A stretch of DNA of 64,000 nucleotides from Halomonas halodenitrificans DSM 735 (GCF_000620045.1 NZ_JHVH01000002.1:248001-312000), one strand, 5' to 3'. Shown: positions 1 to 8,231, counted from the stretch's first letter. Translations and numbers: made by a program. The notes: generated by a model from the sequence alone, not told the origin.

Positions 1-2
1 AC

Positions 3-794
3 TCGCGTGCCAGTGCCAACGGCAAGCGTTGCCAGGCACTGGGTGGCGCCAAGAACCATGCCATCGTCATGCCCGATGCCGATATGGAAAACGTGGTCAA
101 TTCGCTGACCGGCGCCGCCTTCGGTTCATCCGGCGAGCGCTGCATGGCGCTGTCGGTGGCGGTGGCGGTGGGTGATGAAGCGGCCGACAACCTGGTCGCC
201 AAGATGCAGGAGTCGATGACGTCTCTCAAGGTGGGCCCCTTCTCCGACAAGAGCAATGACTTCGGCCCGGTGATCACCCAGGCGCATCGGGAAAAGGTCT
301 GCGGCTATATCGCCAGTGCCGAGGAGCAGGGCGCGACCCTCCTGGTCGATGGGCGTGATATCCAGGTGGAGGGCTACGAGAGAGGCTTCTATGTCGGCGG
401 CACCCTGATCGATAATGTAACGCCTGAAATGACCTGTTACCGGGAAGAGATCTTCGGCCCCGTGTTGTTGGTGATGCGTGTCGACAGCATGGAAGAGGCC
501 ATGCGGCTGATCGACGAGCATGAATACGGCAACGGTACCTGCATCTATACCCGCGACGGTGAGGCGGCACGCTACTTCAGCGATCATATTCTGGTCGGCA
601 TGGTGGGGGTCAACGTGCCGCTGCCGGTGCCTGTGTCCTACCACAGCTTCGGTGGCTGGAAGCGTTCGCTGTTCGGTGACCTTTCCGCCTATGGTCCCGA
701 TGCGGTGCGCTTCTATACGCGTCGCAAGACGGTGACTCAGCGTTGGCCCTCCGCCGGCGTACGCGAAGGAGCGCAGTTCTCCTTCCCCTCCTGA
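3..794 (+). CDS. mmsA: Methylmalonate-semialdehyde dehydrogenase (CoA-acylating), 5'-truncated by window edge
   Basis: This is the C-terminal half (263 residues) of an aldehyde dehydrogenase; the reading frame is already open at base 3, so the start lies outside the window. The segment ANGKRCQALGGAKNHAIVMP followed by GSSGERCMAL is the hallmark of the CoA-acylating methylmalonate-semialdehyde dehydrogenase branch; the catalytic Cys is the TGC codon at 141-143. Family members are about 500 residues long and convert methylmalonate or malonate semialdehyde to propionyl- or acetyl-CoA in valine, thymine, beta-alanine or inositol breakdown. Which of these pathways applies cannot be told, because the partner genes are upstream of the window. 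A short hairpin follows the stop. The family call is firm; the exact substrate is inferred. Confidence 0.93.
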   Translation, partial: SRASANGKRCQALGGAKNHAIVMPDADMENVVNSLTGAAFGSSGERCMALSVAVAVGDEAADNLVAKMQESMTSLKVGPFSDKSNDFGPVITQAHREKVCGYIASAEEQGATLLVDGRDIQVEGYERGFYVGGTLIDNVTPEMTCYREEIFGPVLLVMRVDSMEEAMRLIDEHEYGNGTCIYTRDGEAARYFSDHILVGMVGVNVPLPVPVSYHSFGGWKRSLFGDLSAYGPDAVRFYTRRKTVTQRWPSAGVREGAQFSFPS

Positions 795-821
795 TATCAG
801 TGAGTCTTGATGAGATGTTGT

Positions 822-841
822 GACCCCGCTTAGGCGGGGTC
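822..841 (+). terminator. Hairpin after mmsA
   Basis: An 8-bp perfect stem (GACCCCGC/GCGGGGTC) with a 4-base loop lies 27 bases after the mmsA stop. No clear T-run follows, so termination may be weak or Rho-assisted. Confidence 0.5.
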
Positions 842-891
842 ATTGAAGATTTAAGTGCTTAAAATTTCAATAATAAATCGTGGAGATAACG

Positions 892-1023
892 ATGTTCGGA
901 TTACCCGTATCCACCACCTGGCTGGTCATCGGTGTCCCGATGTTCTGGGTGCTTTATACGCTGGGCTTCCTCTGGGTAACGCGAGGCTGGCCGGGGCTCA
1001 AGGACTCGGAGTCGAGTCGCTGA
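892..1023 (+). CDS. 43-residue membrane peptide preceding an SSS symporter (DUF3311-like)
   Basis: A short ORF of 43 codons starts with ATG at 892, eight bases or so after a GGAGAT ribosome site, and ends 50 bases before the symporter start. The peptide has one hydrophobic span (roughly residues 10-30, ending in an aromatic-rich VLYTLGFLW stretch) and a polar C-terminus (RGWPGLKDSESSR). Small single- or double-span proteins of the DUF3311 type commonly sit directly upstream of sodium:solute symporters. The position and topology fit that pattern, but this one is shorter than typical members and I cannot show homology by eye. It is likely co-transcribed with the symporter and may act as an accessory subunit; that role is inference. 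Confidence 0.7.
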   Translation: MFGLPVSTTWLVIGVPMFWVLYTLGFLWVTRGWPGLKDSESSR

Positions 1024-1073
1024 GTCGAGGCGGCTGGTCATGATAAAAAGAATCGCGTAACAGGAAAAAGAAT

Positions 1074-2636
1074 ATGAATTCGACGGTATTGCTGTTTCTT
1101 GCCTTGTACTTCATCGGCATGCTGGCCGTAGGCGTCATCTCTATGCGCCGAGGCGGCTCGAACAGTATGGAGGGCTACTACCTCAGCGGCCGCAATGTGG
1201 GGCCTCTGGTGACCGCCATGACGATGCAGTCGACGTCAATGAGTGGCTACATGTTCCTGGGGGCCGGGTCTCTCGGCTACACCCAGGGGTATTATGGATT
1301 CTGGTATGCCGCGGGTGATATCGGTGGCGGGGTGGTGAACCTCTCGGTTCTCGGCCGGCGGATGCGAAAGCTCTCCCAGATCATGGGGGCACTGACCTCC
1401 ATCGAGTATCTCGAGAAACGCTATCCCAGCAAATGGGTCCGCCTGATCGCGGCGATGCTGTCGGTCTCGCTGCTGGGGGCCTATGTGCTGGCGCAATTCA
1501 TCGCCGGTGGCAAGGGCCTGGAGCTGGTCACAGGATTGCCCTACGAAGTGGCTCTCGCAATAGCCGTGGGCGTCATCATTGCCTACACCCTGATGGGCGG
1601 CTATGGCGCGGTGGCCTATACGGATCTGCTGCAGAGCTTCGTGATGCTCATCGGCATCGTCTGGATCCTGATCGCCACGCTTCAGGAGGTGGGTGGCCTG
1701 ACGGCTGCCAACGAGGCCATTGCGGCGATTGACCCGACCCTGCTCAGCGTCTGGGGCAAGGACCTCGTCCACGAAGGGCAGTGGGGAATCGTGCTGGGCG
1801 CCCTGTTGATCTTCTCCATTGGCTATATGGGGTGGCCACACGTCGTGACTCGCCACATGGCGATGCGCAATCCCTTCCATGCGCGTCGCGCCGGCGTCTA
1901 TTCCACCCTGTGGAACCTGGTGTTCGTCAGCGCCCCCTATATTCTCGGTACCCTGGCCATCCTGGTGCTGCCCGACCTCGATGATCCCGAGCAGGCCATC
2001 TTCGCCCTGGCGCAGAATCTGCTGCCTGCCGCCGTGGTAGGTATCGTGATGGCGGCCATCATGGCGGCGATCATGTCCACCGCCGATTCGATCCTGCTGC
2101 AGACGGGAAGCATCGCGGCTCGAGACCTCTATGAACGGTTTATCAATCCCAACATGGAGGAGAAACAGATGGTGAGGGTGTCTCAGCTGATCGTGCTGCT
2201 GCTGGGAACCGTCTGTGGCATCGTGGCCCTCTTCGAGCCGCCGGCGATCTTCTCCATCGTCGTCTTCACGACCTCGGTGCTGGGTAGTGCCTTCCTGCCC
2301 GCCTATGTAGCGGCGGTCTGGTGGCGCAAGGCCAATACCCCGGGCGCCCTGGCTTCGATGATTGTCGGTAGCCTGGTGGCGTTCTTCTGGCAGTATCTGG
2401 CGCTGGACGGGGTGACCGGCCTGCATCCCATGCTGGCCGGTGTGGTGCTCTCCAGCCTGGCGATGGTCGTCGCCAGCCTGCTGACGCAAACCAGCCATCC
2501 CGTTCCCGAGCATATCCTGCAGGCGATGGAGGAGACCGCCGAACTGCGCCCCCTGCCGAGGCCACTGAAGGCGCAGCAAAGCTTCGAGATGGCACATGAG
2601 GCGCTGACGCTCAAGCTCCGTGAGCGCACGACGTGA
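1074..2636 (+). CDS. Sodium:solute symporter (SSS family)
   Basis: A 520-residue polytopic membrane protein with the SSS/PutP-type N-terminus (YFIGMLAVGVISMRRGGSNS, then an EGYYLSGRNVGP segment) and about 13 hydrophobic spans. The family couples solute uptake to inward Na+ flux through a LeuT fold. The segment GYMFLGAGSLGYTQGYYGFW and the S-rich span around residues 325-345 (MSTADSILLQTGS) correspond to the usual Na+-binding helices. An AGGAAAAAG ribosome site precedes the ATG at 1074. It lies between a membrane micropeptide and a translationally coupled unknown protein (GTGA overlap), so the three probably form an operon. The substrate cannot be read from sequence; a carboxylate or amino acid is likely for this subgroup. 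Confidence 0.9.
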   Translation: MNSTVLLFLALYFIGMLAVGVISMRRGGSNSMEGYYLSGRNVGPLVTAMTMQSTSMSGYMFLGAGSLGYTQGYYGFWYAAGDIGGGVVNLSVLGRRMRKLSQIMGALTSIEYLEKRYPSKWVRLIAAMLSVSLLGAYVLAQFIAGGKGLELVTGLPYEVALAIAVGVIIAYTLMGGYGAVAYTDLLQSFVMLIGIVWILIATLQEVGGLTAANEAIAAIDPTLLSVWGKDLVHEGQWGIVLGALLIFSIGYMGWPHVVTRHMAMRNPFHARRAGVYSTLWNLVFVSAPYILGTLAILVLPDLDDPEQAIFALAQNLLPAAVVGIVMAAIMAAIMSTADSILLQTGSIAARDLYERFINPNMEEKQMVRVSQLIVLLLGTVCGIVALFEPPAIFSIVVFTTSVLGSAFLPAYVAAVWWRKANTPGALASMIVGSLVAFFWQYLALDGVTGLHPMLAGVVLSSLAMVVASLLTQTSHPVPEHILQAMEETAELRPLPRPLKAQQSFEMAHEALTLKLRERTT

Positions 2637-3154
2637 TCGCACCATCGGGGAGCCCCGCCCAGGGCATCGCCGATGGTCAGGAAGCCTGGCTCAAGGCCAG
2701 GCTTCCCCTCGACGGTCTCGAACGGCGTGTCGCCGATATCGATCCCGAGCTGACGGTCGATGCGGTCGAACCGATTGGCTTTCCCTATCTGCTTTGCCTC
2801 TATCGCTGGAACACTCGCCGCTGGGGCATGGATCGTCAGGAGTTGATGAGTTGCCTGGTCGATCGTTGCCAGGGGGTCAGCACGACGCTGGAGGGCGTCG
2901 AGTTCGGCCCCCCCCTGGATGCCGCCACGCTGCCACCCCCCGAGCTCGACACGTCTCCGCTCGAGCGCAAGGCACGCCAGCATGTGATGCAGGTGCGTCG
3001 CCACCGATTGAAGCGCCGAAGCGCGTCGGGGCTCGAGTTGGTGCGTTGTCAGGCCGTTCGCAAGCCCCTATGGCGCATCACGGCCCGCCATGCCCGGCAT
3101 GACGAACTCGACCTGCTGATCGATGCCCTCAATGGCGGCTATTACTTGCTGTGA
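2633..3154 (+). CDS. Hypothetical protein translationally coupled to the SSS symporter
   Basis: A 173-residue soluble protein without signal peptide or membrane span. The start is GTG at 2633, overlapping the symporter stop by four bases (GTGA), which points to translational coupling and a functional link with the carrier. The protein is acidic in its first half, has a Pro-rich linker near residues 95-105 and a very basic patch (QVRRHRLKRRS, about residues 120-130), and ends in DLLIDALNGGYYLL. I do not recognise a family. Its coupling makes it plausible as a regulator or cytosolic partner of the transporter, but nothing in the sequence proves that. Confidence 0.75.
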   Translation: MIAPSGSPAQGIADGQEAWLKARLPLDGLERRVADIDPELTVDAVEPIGFPYLLCLYRWNTRRWGMDRQELMSCLVDRCQGVSTTLEGVEFGPPLDAATLPPPELDTSPLERKARQHVMQVRRHRLKRRSASGLELVRCQAVRKPLWRITARHARHDELDLLIDALNGGYYLL

Positions 3155-3216
3155 ATGGCGATATGGGATTGGGGCCGGGAGGCAAGGACCCATGAATCCA
3201 TGATTGATGCGAGAAA

Positions 3217-3280
3217 TGTTCGCTTTGTGCAAATATTTGTTCGCTTTGCGTGCAGTCTGGCCGGGTCACTGGCGTAGACT
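3217..3280 (+). promoter_or_regulatory. Direct-repeat operator and probable activator-dependent promoter
   Basis: Two exact copies of TGTTCGCTTTG begin at 3217 and 3238, 21 bp apart, so they lie on one face of the helix. A TAGACT -10-like hexamer follows at 3275-3280 with no good -35, as expected for an AraC-type activator binding upstream. A GATase/AraC regulator of the CdhR type is encoded nearby (6405-7373). The link between that regulator and these repeats is inference. Confidence 0.5.
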
Positions 3281-3309
3281 GTGGAGATATTATCCACAGG
3301 AGGCGTCAG

Positions 3310-4242
3310 ATGCGTGCTTTTTCCCGGAATTTGAGATACACCGCCGCGTTGGCACCGATGTTGCTGGCGGGACCGGCAATGGCCGAGCTTGACGAGGTGC
3401 GTTTCGGCGTACCGGCCTGGCCGGGCGTCACGGTGAAGTCCGAGGTGGCGGTCCAGCTGGTCGAGGCCATGGGCTACGAGACACGTCAGAACGATCTGGC
3501 GGTAAGCGTCATCCTCGAAGGGCTGACCCGTAACGATCTGGATGTCTACCTGGGAGGCTGGTACCCGGTGCAGACGGAGATGGTTGAACCCTTGGTGGCT
3601 GAGGGCGAGGTCGAGAAGCTGGTCTCCAATATCCGGGGCGCCACCTCGGGCCTGGTGGTGCCACAATACGTCCATGATGCCGGCGTGACCTCGGTGGCCG
3701 ATCTCGACGCTCATCGCGAGCGCTTTGAGGGCGGGATCCAGGGTATCGAGGCGGGTACCGGCATCAATACCGCTATTCTCGCGGCTATCGATAACGACCT
3801 TGCGGGTCTCGGCGACTGGAACCTGCGCGAGAGTTCCACGGCGGCCATGCTGGCCCAGGCCGAACGCAAGATGGCCGACGGCGAGTGGATCACCTTCGTT
3901 GGCTGGGAACCGCACTGGATGAACGTCAGCTTTGATCTGGCCTACCTGGAGGACGCCGACGGCGCGGGTGTTGCCGATATCGACAGCACGGTGTGGACGG
4001 TGGTGCCGGCGAGTCTGGCGGAAGAGGATCCTCAGCTGCACCGCTTCCTGTCACAGTATGTGGTGAAGATCGAGGATCAGAACGCCTGGGTCCACGGTTA
4101 TAGTCATGAGGATCGGCCGGCGGACGAGGTCGCCAACGATTGGATCGGCGAAAACCTCGATACCGTGGCCGGCTGGCTGGAAGGCGTCGAGGCACGTGAC
4201 GGCACACCCGCCATCGAGGCGGTGCGCGACCTGTACTTGTAA
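3310..4242 (+). CDS. Glycine betaine/carnitine-type ABC transporter substrate-binding protein (OpuAC/ProX family)
   Basis: A 310-residue periplasmic binding protein. The start is ATG at 3310 because AGGAGG lies at the right distance (about 3299-3304) and a standard signal peptide follows (LAPMLLAGPAMA then ELDEVRFG). The segments VRFGVPAWPGVTVKSEV, VYLGGWYPVQ and FVGWEPHWMN carry the Trp-rich positions that form the aromatic box for quaternary ammonium ligands in OpuAC proteins. No permease or ATPase gene adjoins it, so it must dock on a core transporter elsewhere, as CaiX, CbcX and BetX do in Pseudomonas aeruginosa. The neighbouring carnitine genes make carnitine or gamma-butyrobetaine the likely ligand, similar to CaiX. 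A paralogue lies at 24230-25198. Confidence 0.88.
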   Translation: MRAFSRNLRYTAALAPMLLAGPAMAELDEVRFGVPAWPGVTVKSEVAVQLVEAMGYETRQNDLAVSVILEGLTRNDLDVYLGGWYPVQTEMVEPLVAEGEVEKLVSNIRGATSGLVVPQYVHDAGVTSVADLDAHRERFEGGIQGIEAGTGINTAILAAIDNDLAGLGDWNLRESSTAAMLAQAERKMADGEWITFVGWEPHWMNVSFDLAYLEDADGAGVADIDSTVWTVVPASLAEEDPQLHRFLSQYVVKIEDQNAWVHGYSHEDRPADEVANDWIGENLDTVAGWLEGVEARDGTPAIEAVRDLYL

Positions 4243-4252
4243 GCTCTCGGTG

Positions 4253-5077
4253 TTATTCCTCGAGTCGCCCCTTCAGCGCCTGGCAGAATTCCTGCCAGGC
4301 GCTGCGCATTTCGGGGAGTCGTGCATGGGCATGCAATGCACCGTGAACCATGCCGGCGGCGCAGCGGTAGCCGATGCTGGCACCGGCATGGCGCCAGCGC
4401 GTGACGGCGGCCGCCAGAGGACGAGTGAGTGGGTCATGCGTGACCGCCAGAATCTCCATCTGTCTCGCGGGAGGAGCGGTCTTCGTGTAGGAGGGGAGTG
4501 CCTCGGGGCAGAGTTGGGCGATACCGAACACATCATCACGAGAGAGCAAGGGTGCGGAAGCGCCCAGGGTCGACTCATCGATTCCATCCACAGGCGGGTA
4601 GATCAATCCCAATGGCGGCGCTGTGGGTAACTTGACGGCCAGATCCATCACCAGTCGACCACCGGCGCTGTCTCCCACCAGGGCGAGTGGCTCGCAGGCG
4701 TCGACCACGGCAAGGCAGTCGGCCAGCATCTCGGCATAGCAAGCTTCCGGGGCCAGGCAATAGTCGATGCTGACCACTTCGCGCCCAAGGCACGCGGCGA
4801 GGCTGGCGGCAGCGCCGTGATGGCTGCGTACCGAACCGATGGTAAAGCCCCCGCCGTGAACAAACAGTACCTTGCCGGAGAAAGCCCCTGCGGGCAGGAA
4901 GCGGCGGACGTCAACGCCGCGGCATCGCTCGTCGATGATTTGCATGCCCGGCGGGTCGGATGGGGCGAACGTCCGGCATAACGCATCGTAGCGTTCTCGC
5001 GCCTCGGGCCAGGGTTGACCGGTCATGCTGGCCAGCCCTGCCTCGAAACGAGCGATGAAGTCACTGGTCGTCAACAT
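4253..5077 (-). CDS. Alpha/beta hydrolase (HSL-type esterase), probable acylcarnitine hydrolase
   Basis: A 274-residue hydrolase of the hormone-sensitive-lipase family: oxyanion motif HGGG at residues 74-77, nucleophile motif GDSAGG with Ser137, and probable acid and base Asp215 (HDPL) and His245 (GMVHGA). It starts ten bases after the gamma-butyrobetaine dioxygenase stop and is in the same operon. In P. aeruginosa an enzyme of this general class, HocS, is encoded in the carnitine operon and releases carnitine from short-chain acylcarnitines. That role fits here but rests on context, so the symbol is withheld. There is no signal peptide, so it acts in the cytoplasm. Confidence 0.82.
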   Translation of the reverse strand: MLTTSDFIARFEAGLASMTGQPWPEARERYDALCRTFAPSDPPGMQIIDERCRGVDVRRFLPAGAFSGKVLFVHGGGFTIGSVRSHHGAAASLAACLGREVVSIDYCLAPEACYAEMLADCLAVVDACEPLALVGDSAGGRLVMDLAVKLPTAPPLGLIYPPVDGIDESTLGASAPLLSRDDVFGIAQLCPEALPSYTKTAPPARQMEILAVTHDPLTRPLAAAVTRWRHAGASIGYRCAAGMVHGALHAHARLPEMRSAWQEFCQALKGRLEE

Positions 5078-5087
5078 CGACTTATCA

Positions 5088-6323
5088 TCACGCGTCTGCT
5101 TGCCCCTGATCCGCTACGCGACGCTCACGGCGACGACGCTGCACCATGCGGTAGCGTGAGCGTACCTCGTCACGTTCCATATAGCAGCCCTGCAGCCAGC
5201 GGTGGCCGCTTGAGCCCTCGAAGGCGTCGCGGGCGTGTAACAGGCGACGGTTGTCGAAGATCACCAGGTCGCCGGGCGCATAGGTGAAGCGGATGGCGAA
5301 CTCGGGCTCGCGCAGCATCGCCTGCAGGGTCATCAGCGCCTCATAGGCCGATTCCACCTCATCGAAGCTCGTCTGGAGCGGGCCGCGCAGGAAGTCCGCG
5401 ATGCGTACCTCGAGCAGTTCACCGCGATCATCCAGGCGAATCATCGGCGAGTACCAGACGTAGTCGGTGGTCCGAGCGGTGTTGGCGAAGCACCAGTGAA
5501 CCCGGGTCAGGGTCTCGAAGGCCTCGGGATTGCGTTGACGCAGCGCTTCGGCCACGGCGAAGCCGTCGAGCATTACCGCCTGGCCACCGGCGACGCTGTT
5601 CTCCAGGCAATGCAGCATCTGCAGGCCGGGATGATACTCGCGCGTCGGCAGATCGGTATGCGGTGGCAGGGCGATCGAGGTATAGGCGTTGGAGTCCGGA
5701 TCCGGTTTGGCCTTGACGTCGAACAACAGGCCGAAGTTGGTAGGGCGTACCGGGCCGATGCGCCGGGCGATGGCCTCCAGCGAGCCGGGTTCGGTGGGCA
5801 GGCCGCGCAGGCGCACCATCCCCTGACCCAGCACGCTTTCCAGGGCGGGGGCCAGAATCGTCTCCTCGGCTTCGCTGTCAGGCGTGGTGTCGAGCAGGCC
5901 GCCGGCGTCGAGACTCTCCGGGGCCGCCTCGGGGCCGCCATGCCAGAGCTGTACCGCTACCAGCGGCGCCTCGGGATCCTCGGCATTGTCGTAATCGTGG
6001 GCACGCAGCCAGCCGGGGTGAAAGCGCAGGCGCCGTTGCTCCGGGGCAAAGTCCACACATAGTGCGCCGACGGCATCGATCTCGGCGCCGGCGATCTCCG
6101 GCCATCCGGGCAGGGCGGAGAGGTCGAGGATGCGCTCCCGGGTGGCCGGGTTGATGGTGGAGTCGTCGGCGGCATTCTCACGCAACCAGATGCTGTGATA
6201 GCGGCTTTCGCGACCATCGCTCCAGCGCACGGTCACCAGGCGTGGCGAGAAGGATACTGTCTCGAGGTGCGCCTCGATGGGCCAGGCGTCGTAATCGGGT
6301 GTCACTGGAAGAGCGATGGTCAT
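5088..6323 (-). CDS. Gamma-butyrobetaine dioxygenase (2-oxoglutarate/Fe(II)-dependent)
   Basis: A 411-residue enzyme of the TauD/BBOX type that hydroxylates gamma-butyrobetaine to L-carnitine using O2 and 2-oxoglutarate. The N-terminal about 100 residues form the BBOX/DUF971-type domain (SIWLRENAADD); the catalytic domain carries the iron facial triad His222-x-Asp224 (PPHTDLP) and distal His363 (NRRLLHAR), with the 2-oxoglutarate Arg probably in GHRWLQG. The Cys ligands of the structural zinc known in animal BBOX are absent. The start is at 6323, where AAGGAGG precedes ATG; a longer frame upstream lacks a ribosome site. It is followed closely by the esterase gene and preceded by the CdhR-like regulator, which supports a carnitine pathway role. 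Confidence 0.9.
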   Translation of the reverse strand: MTIALPVTPDYDAWPIEAHLETVSFSPRLVTVRWSDGRESRYHSIWLRENAADDSTINPATRERILDLSALPGWPEIAGAEIDAVGALCVDFAPEQRRLRFHPGWLRAHDYDNAEDPEAPLVAVQLWHGGPEAAPESLDAGGLLDTTPDSEAEETILAPALESVLGQGMVRLRGLPTEPGSLEAIARRIGPVRPTNFGLLFDVKAKPDPDSNAYTSIALPPHTDLPTREYHPGLQMLHCLENSVAGGQAVMLDGFAVAEALRQRNPEAFETLTRVHWCFANTARTTDYVWYSPMIRLDDRGELLEVRIADFLRGPLQTSFDEVESAYEALMTLQAMLREPEFAIRFTYAPGDLVIFDNRRLLHARDAFEGSSGHRWLQGCYMERDEVRSRYRMVQRRRRERRVADQGQADA

Positions 6324-6404
6324 CTTGGCCTCCTTCGGGGGATTCGCAACACCGCCTAGAGTGCCAGTGGAGGAGGCGTGACGCCTGGCGAAGTTCGACA
6401 TCGA

Positions 6405-7373
6405 CTATGCACGATTCGACAGTTCCTGCCGGCGCAACTCGCTTGGCGTGAGGCCATGTCGTCGCCTGAAGGCGCGAGAGAAGTTCGAGGGCGAGGCGAA
6501 TCCGCAGGCCAGGGCGATCTGCATGATGCTGTGGGGCGTCACGCGCAGCAGGCGGTGAGCATGGTCCAGGCGCCGGGCCAGATAGGCTTGCTGGGGGGAG
6601 GTATCCAGGTGGCGCGCGAACAGCCGGTCGAGGCGGCGCCAGGAGATATCGAGTTCGTCGGCCAGCTCGCCGATGCCCAAGGGTGTTTCGAGGTTAGCCT
6701 CCATCAGCGCGATGGCGCGCTGCAGCAGTGGCTCCCGAGGAATCACGGGATCGCGCTGACGGCTGGCGGGCCGACGACCCTGGTCGTGGACCAGCTGGTC
6801 ACGCACCCGGGTAGCCAGGTCCTTGCCATGCCGACGGCGGATCAGGTCGAGGCTCATGTCGATTGCGGCGCTGCCGCCGGCGCACGAGAAGCCCGCGGTG
6901 GTCACCTCGTAGATCGACTCGACCGCATCGACCCGGGGAAAGCGAGAGCGGAAGTCGGGCAAGCACTCCCAGTGCAGGGTCACCGTCTGATCATCGAGCA
7001 GGCCGGCGGCGGCCAGGATATAGCAACCGGTATCCATGCCCCCCAGCACACAGCCTGTCGCTGCGCGCTCATGAAGCCAGGCAATCAGCGCGTCATCGAT
7101 GGTGCTCTGTGGCTCGAAACTGGCGCATACCGTCAGGCTGGGCAGCATCGGTGTCTCGTAAAGCGAATAGCTGACGTTCAGGGTCATGCCGTTGGAGGCG
7201 GCCACCGGCTCACCATCACGGCTGATCAGGTCCCACGCGAACAGCATCTCCCCGCTGATGCGGTTGGCGATGCGCAGCGGCTCGATCGCCGAGAAGAAGG
7301 CCACCATGGCGAATCGCGGTAATAGCAGGAAGCCGATGCGTTCTGGGCGGGTATCGGGGGGCTGGATTCTCAT
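6405..7373 (-). CDS. GATase1-like/AraC-family transcriptional regulator, CdhR-like
   Basis: A 322-residue regulator with a DJ-1/PfpI-like (GATase1) N-terminal sensor domain (residues about 10-190, including GGMDTGCYILAAAGLLDD) and two AraC-type helix-turn-helix motifs at the C-terminus (about 225-318; IGELADELDISWRRLDRLF and IMQIALACGFASPSNFSRAF). This architecture is shared by CdhR, GbdR, SouR and ArgR of pseudomonads, which control carnitine, glycine betaine, sarcosine and arginine catabolism. Lying among carnitine genes, CdhR is the best match, but GbdR cannot be excluded. No clear purine-rich ribosome site precedes the ATG at 7373. Candidate target sites are the direct repeats at 3217-3248. 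Confidence 0.85.
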   Translation of the reverse strand: MRIQPPDTRPERIGFLLLPRFAMVAFFSAIEPLRIANRISGEMLFAWDLISRDGEPVAASNGMTLNVSYSLYETPMLPSLTVCASFEPQSTIDDALIAWLHERAATGCVLGGMDTGCYILAAAGLLDDQTVTLHWECLPDFRSRFPRVDAVESIYEVTTAGFSCAGGSAAIDMSLDLIRRRHGKDLATRVRDQLVHDQGRRPASRQRDPVIPREPLLQRAIALMEANLETPLGIGELADELDISWRRLDRLFARHLDTSPQQAYLARRLDHAHRLLRVTPHSIMQIALACGFASPSNFSRAFRRRHGLTPSELRRQELSNRA

Positions 7374-7403
7374 GGTCAGGAGACCGATTCAGGATACCGG
7401 CAA

Positions 7404-8078
7404 TTAAATATCGGCCCACATCCGCAGCAGATTCGCCAGGCTCTTCGACAGCATGTCGAAGGTGCGGGTCTTGCCGTTGGCCTCGAACTCCTGGCGCCGG
7501 GTGGTATCCAGGTCGAACAGGATCTCGCGCTGCTGGGGGTCACGCACCTGGCTCTGTGCCCAGCCTACGACGGCCAGGCGCTCACCCCGGTTAACCGGCA
7601 CGACTCGGTGCAGGGTCGAGGACGGATAGAGAATCAGGGCCCCGGCGGGCAGCTTGTAGGTCTGTTCGCCGGCGCTGGAGTCGATGAGCAGCTCGCCGCC
7701 ATCATAGTCGTTGGGGTCGTTGAGAAACAGCGTGAACGACAGGTCGGTGCGCATGACTCCCTGGGGAGTGCCCATGATCGCATCGTCCACATGATTGCCG
7801 TAGCTCATGCCTTCCCGGTAGCGGCTGAACATCATCGGCTTCATGCGCCTGGGGCGTGCCGCCATCTGGAATAGCGGGTCGGCTTGCAGGTCCTTGGCGA
7901 CAGCCGTGTGTAGCTCGGCGATCTCCGGGTGGCGTCCGTCGGCCTGCTGATTGTGCTTGACCGTGCGGGCGTGCCAACCGGCGGTCTCGCGCCCGTCGCG
8001 AAAGGCGGCATCGTTCAGGGTGGTCCGGATGCGGGAGAGAAGCTCGGGGGAGATGGCCTGGTCGATGCAGAGAATCAC
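7404..8078 (-). CDS. PKHD-type Fe(II)/2-oxoglutarate hydroxylase, PiuC/YbiX family
   Basis: A 224-residue dioxygenase with the prolyl-4-hydroxylase fold: iron ligands His96 and Asp98 (NHVDD) and distal His157 (STLHRV), followed by a basic residue for 2-oxoglutarate (GERLAVVGW). The family, known as PiuC or YbiX, is usually found beside iron or siderophore uptake genes and is iron-repressed; its substrate is not known. The start is a GTG at 8078 with a GGAG site upstream. It is divergent from the Gly-Gly-Glu repeat protein at 8232 and shares a 150-bp control region with it, in which a Fur-like sequence is visible. The family call is secure; the function is open. Confidence 0.9.
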   Translation of the reverse strand: MILCIDQAISPELLSRIRTTLNDAAFRDGRETAGWHARTVKHNQQADGRHPEIAELHTAVAKDLQADPLFQMAARPRRMKPMMFSRYREGMSYGNHVDDAIMGTPQGVMRTDLSFTLFLNDPNDYDGGELLIDSSAGEQTYKLPAGALILYPSSTLHRVVPVNRGERLAVVGWAQSQVRDPQQREILFDLDTTRRQEFEANGKTRTFDMLSKSLANLLRMWADI

Positions 8079-8120
8079 GGGCGATGCTCCAGTCGGTCGA
8101 GAAATGAGCCCCGATTATAA

Positions 8121-8139
8121 ACAACTGGGAATCGTTTGT
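8121..8139. promoter_or_regulatory. Possible Fur box in the divergent PiuC/GGE control region
   Basis: The core TGGGAATCGTT matches the centre of the Fur consensus (TGAGAATCATT) at 9 of 11 positions, but the flanks match poorly (about 10 of 19 overall). The same GAATCGTTT core occurs in the stronger Fur-like boxes at 58134-58219. PiuC family genes are generally iron-regulated, which supports the call. Confidence 0.4.
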
Positions 8140-8231
8140 ATTAGGCCTCTTAAGTCGGCACCCTACGACCGTGGATTCATTAGCCTGTACGGCTATCCCC
8201 TTGTCAGTTGCACGCACAAAAGGAGGCTTAT

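Noticed and set aside
855..1043. 62-codon frame overlapping the small membrane ORF
   Set aside because: No ribosome site and a composition without a membrane span; the frame starting at 892 explains the region better.
1236..2645. 469-codon open frame opposite the SSS symporter gene
   Set aside because: Translation is Gln/His/Gly-rich, with no ribosome site and no recognisable domain.
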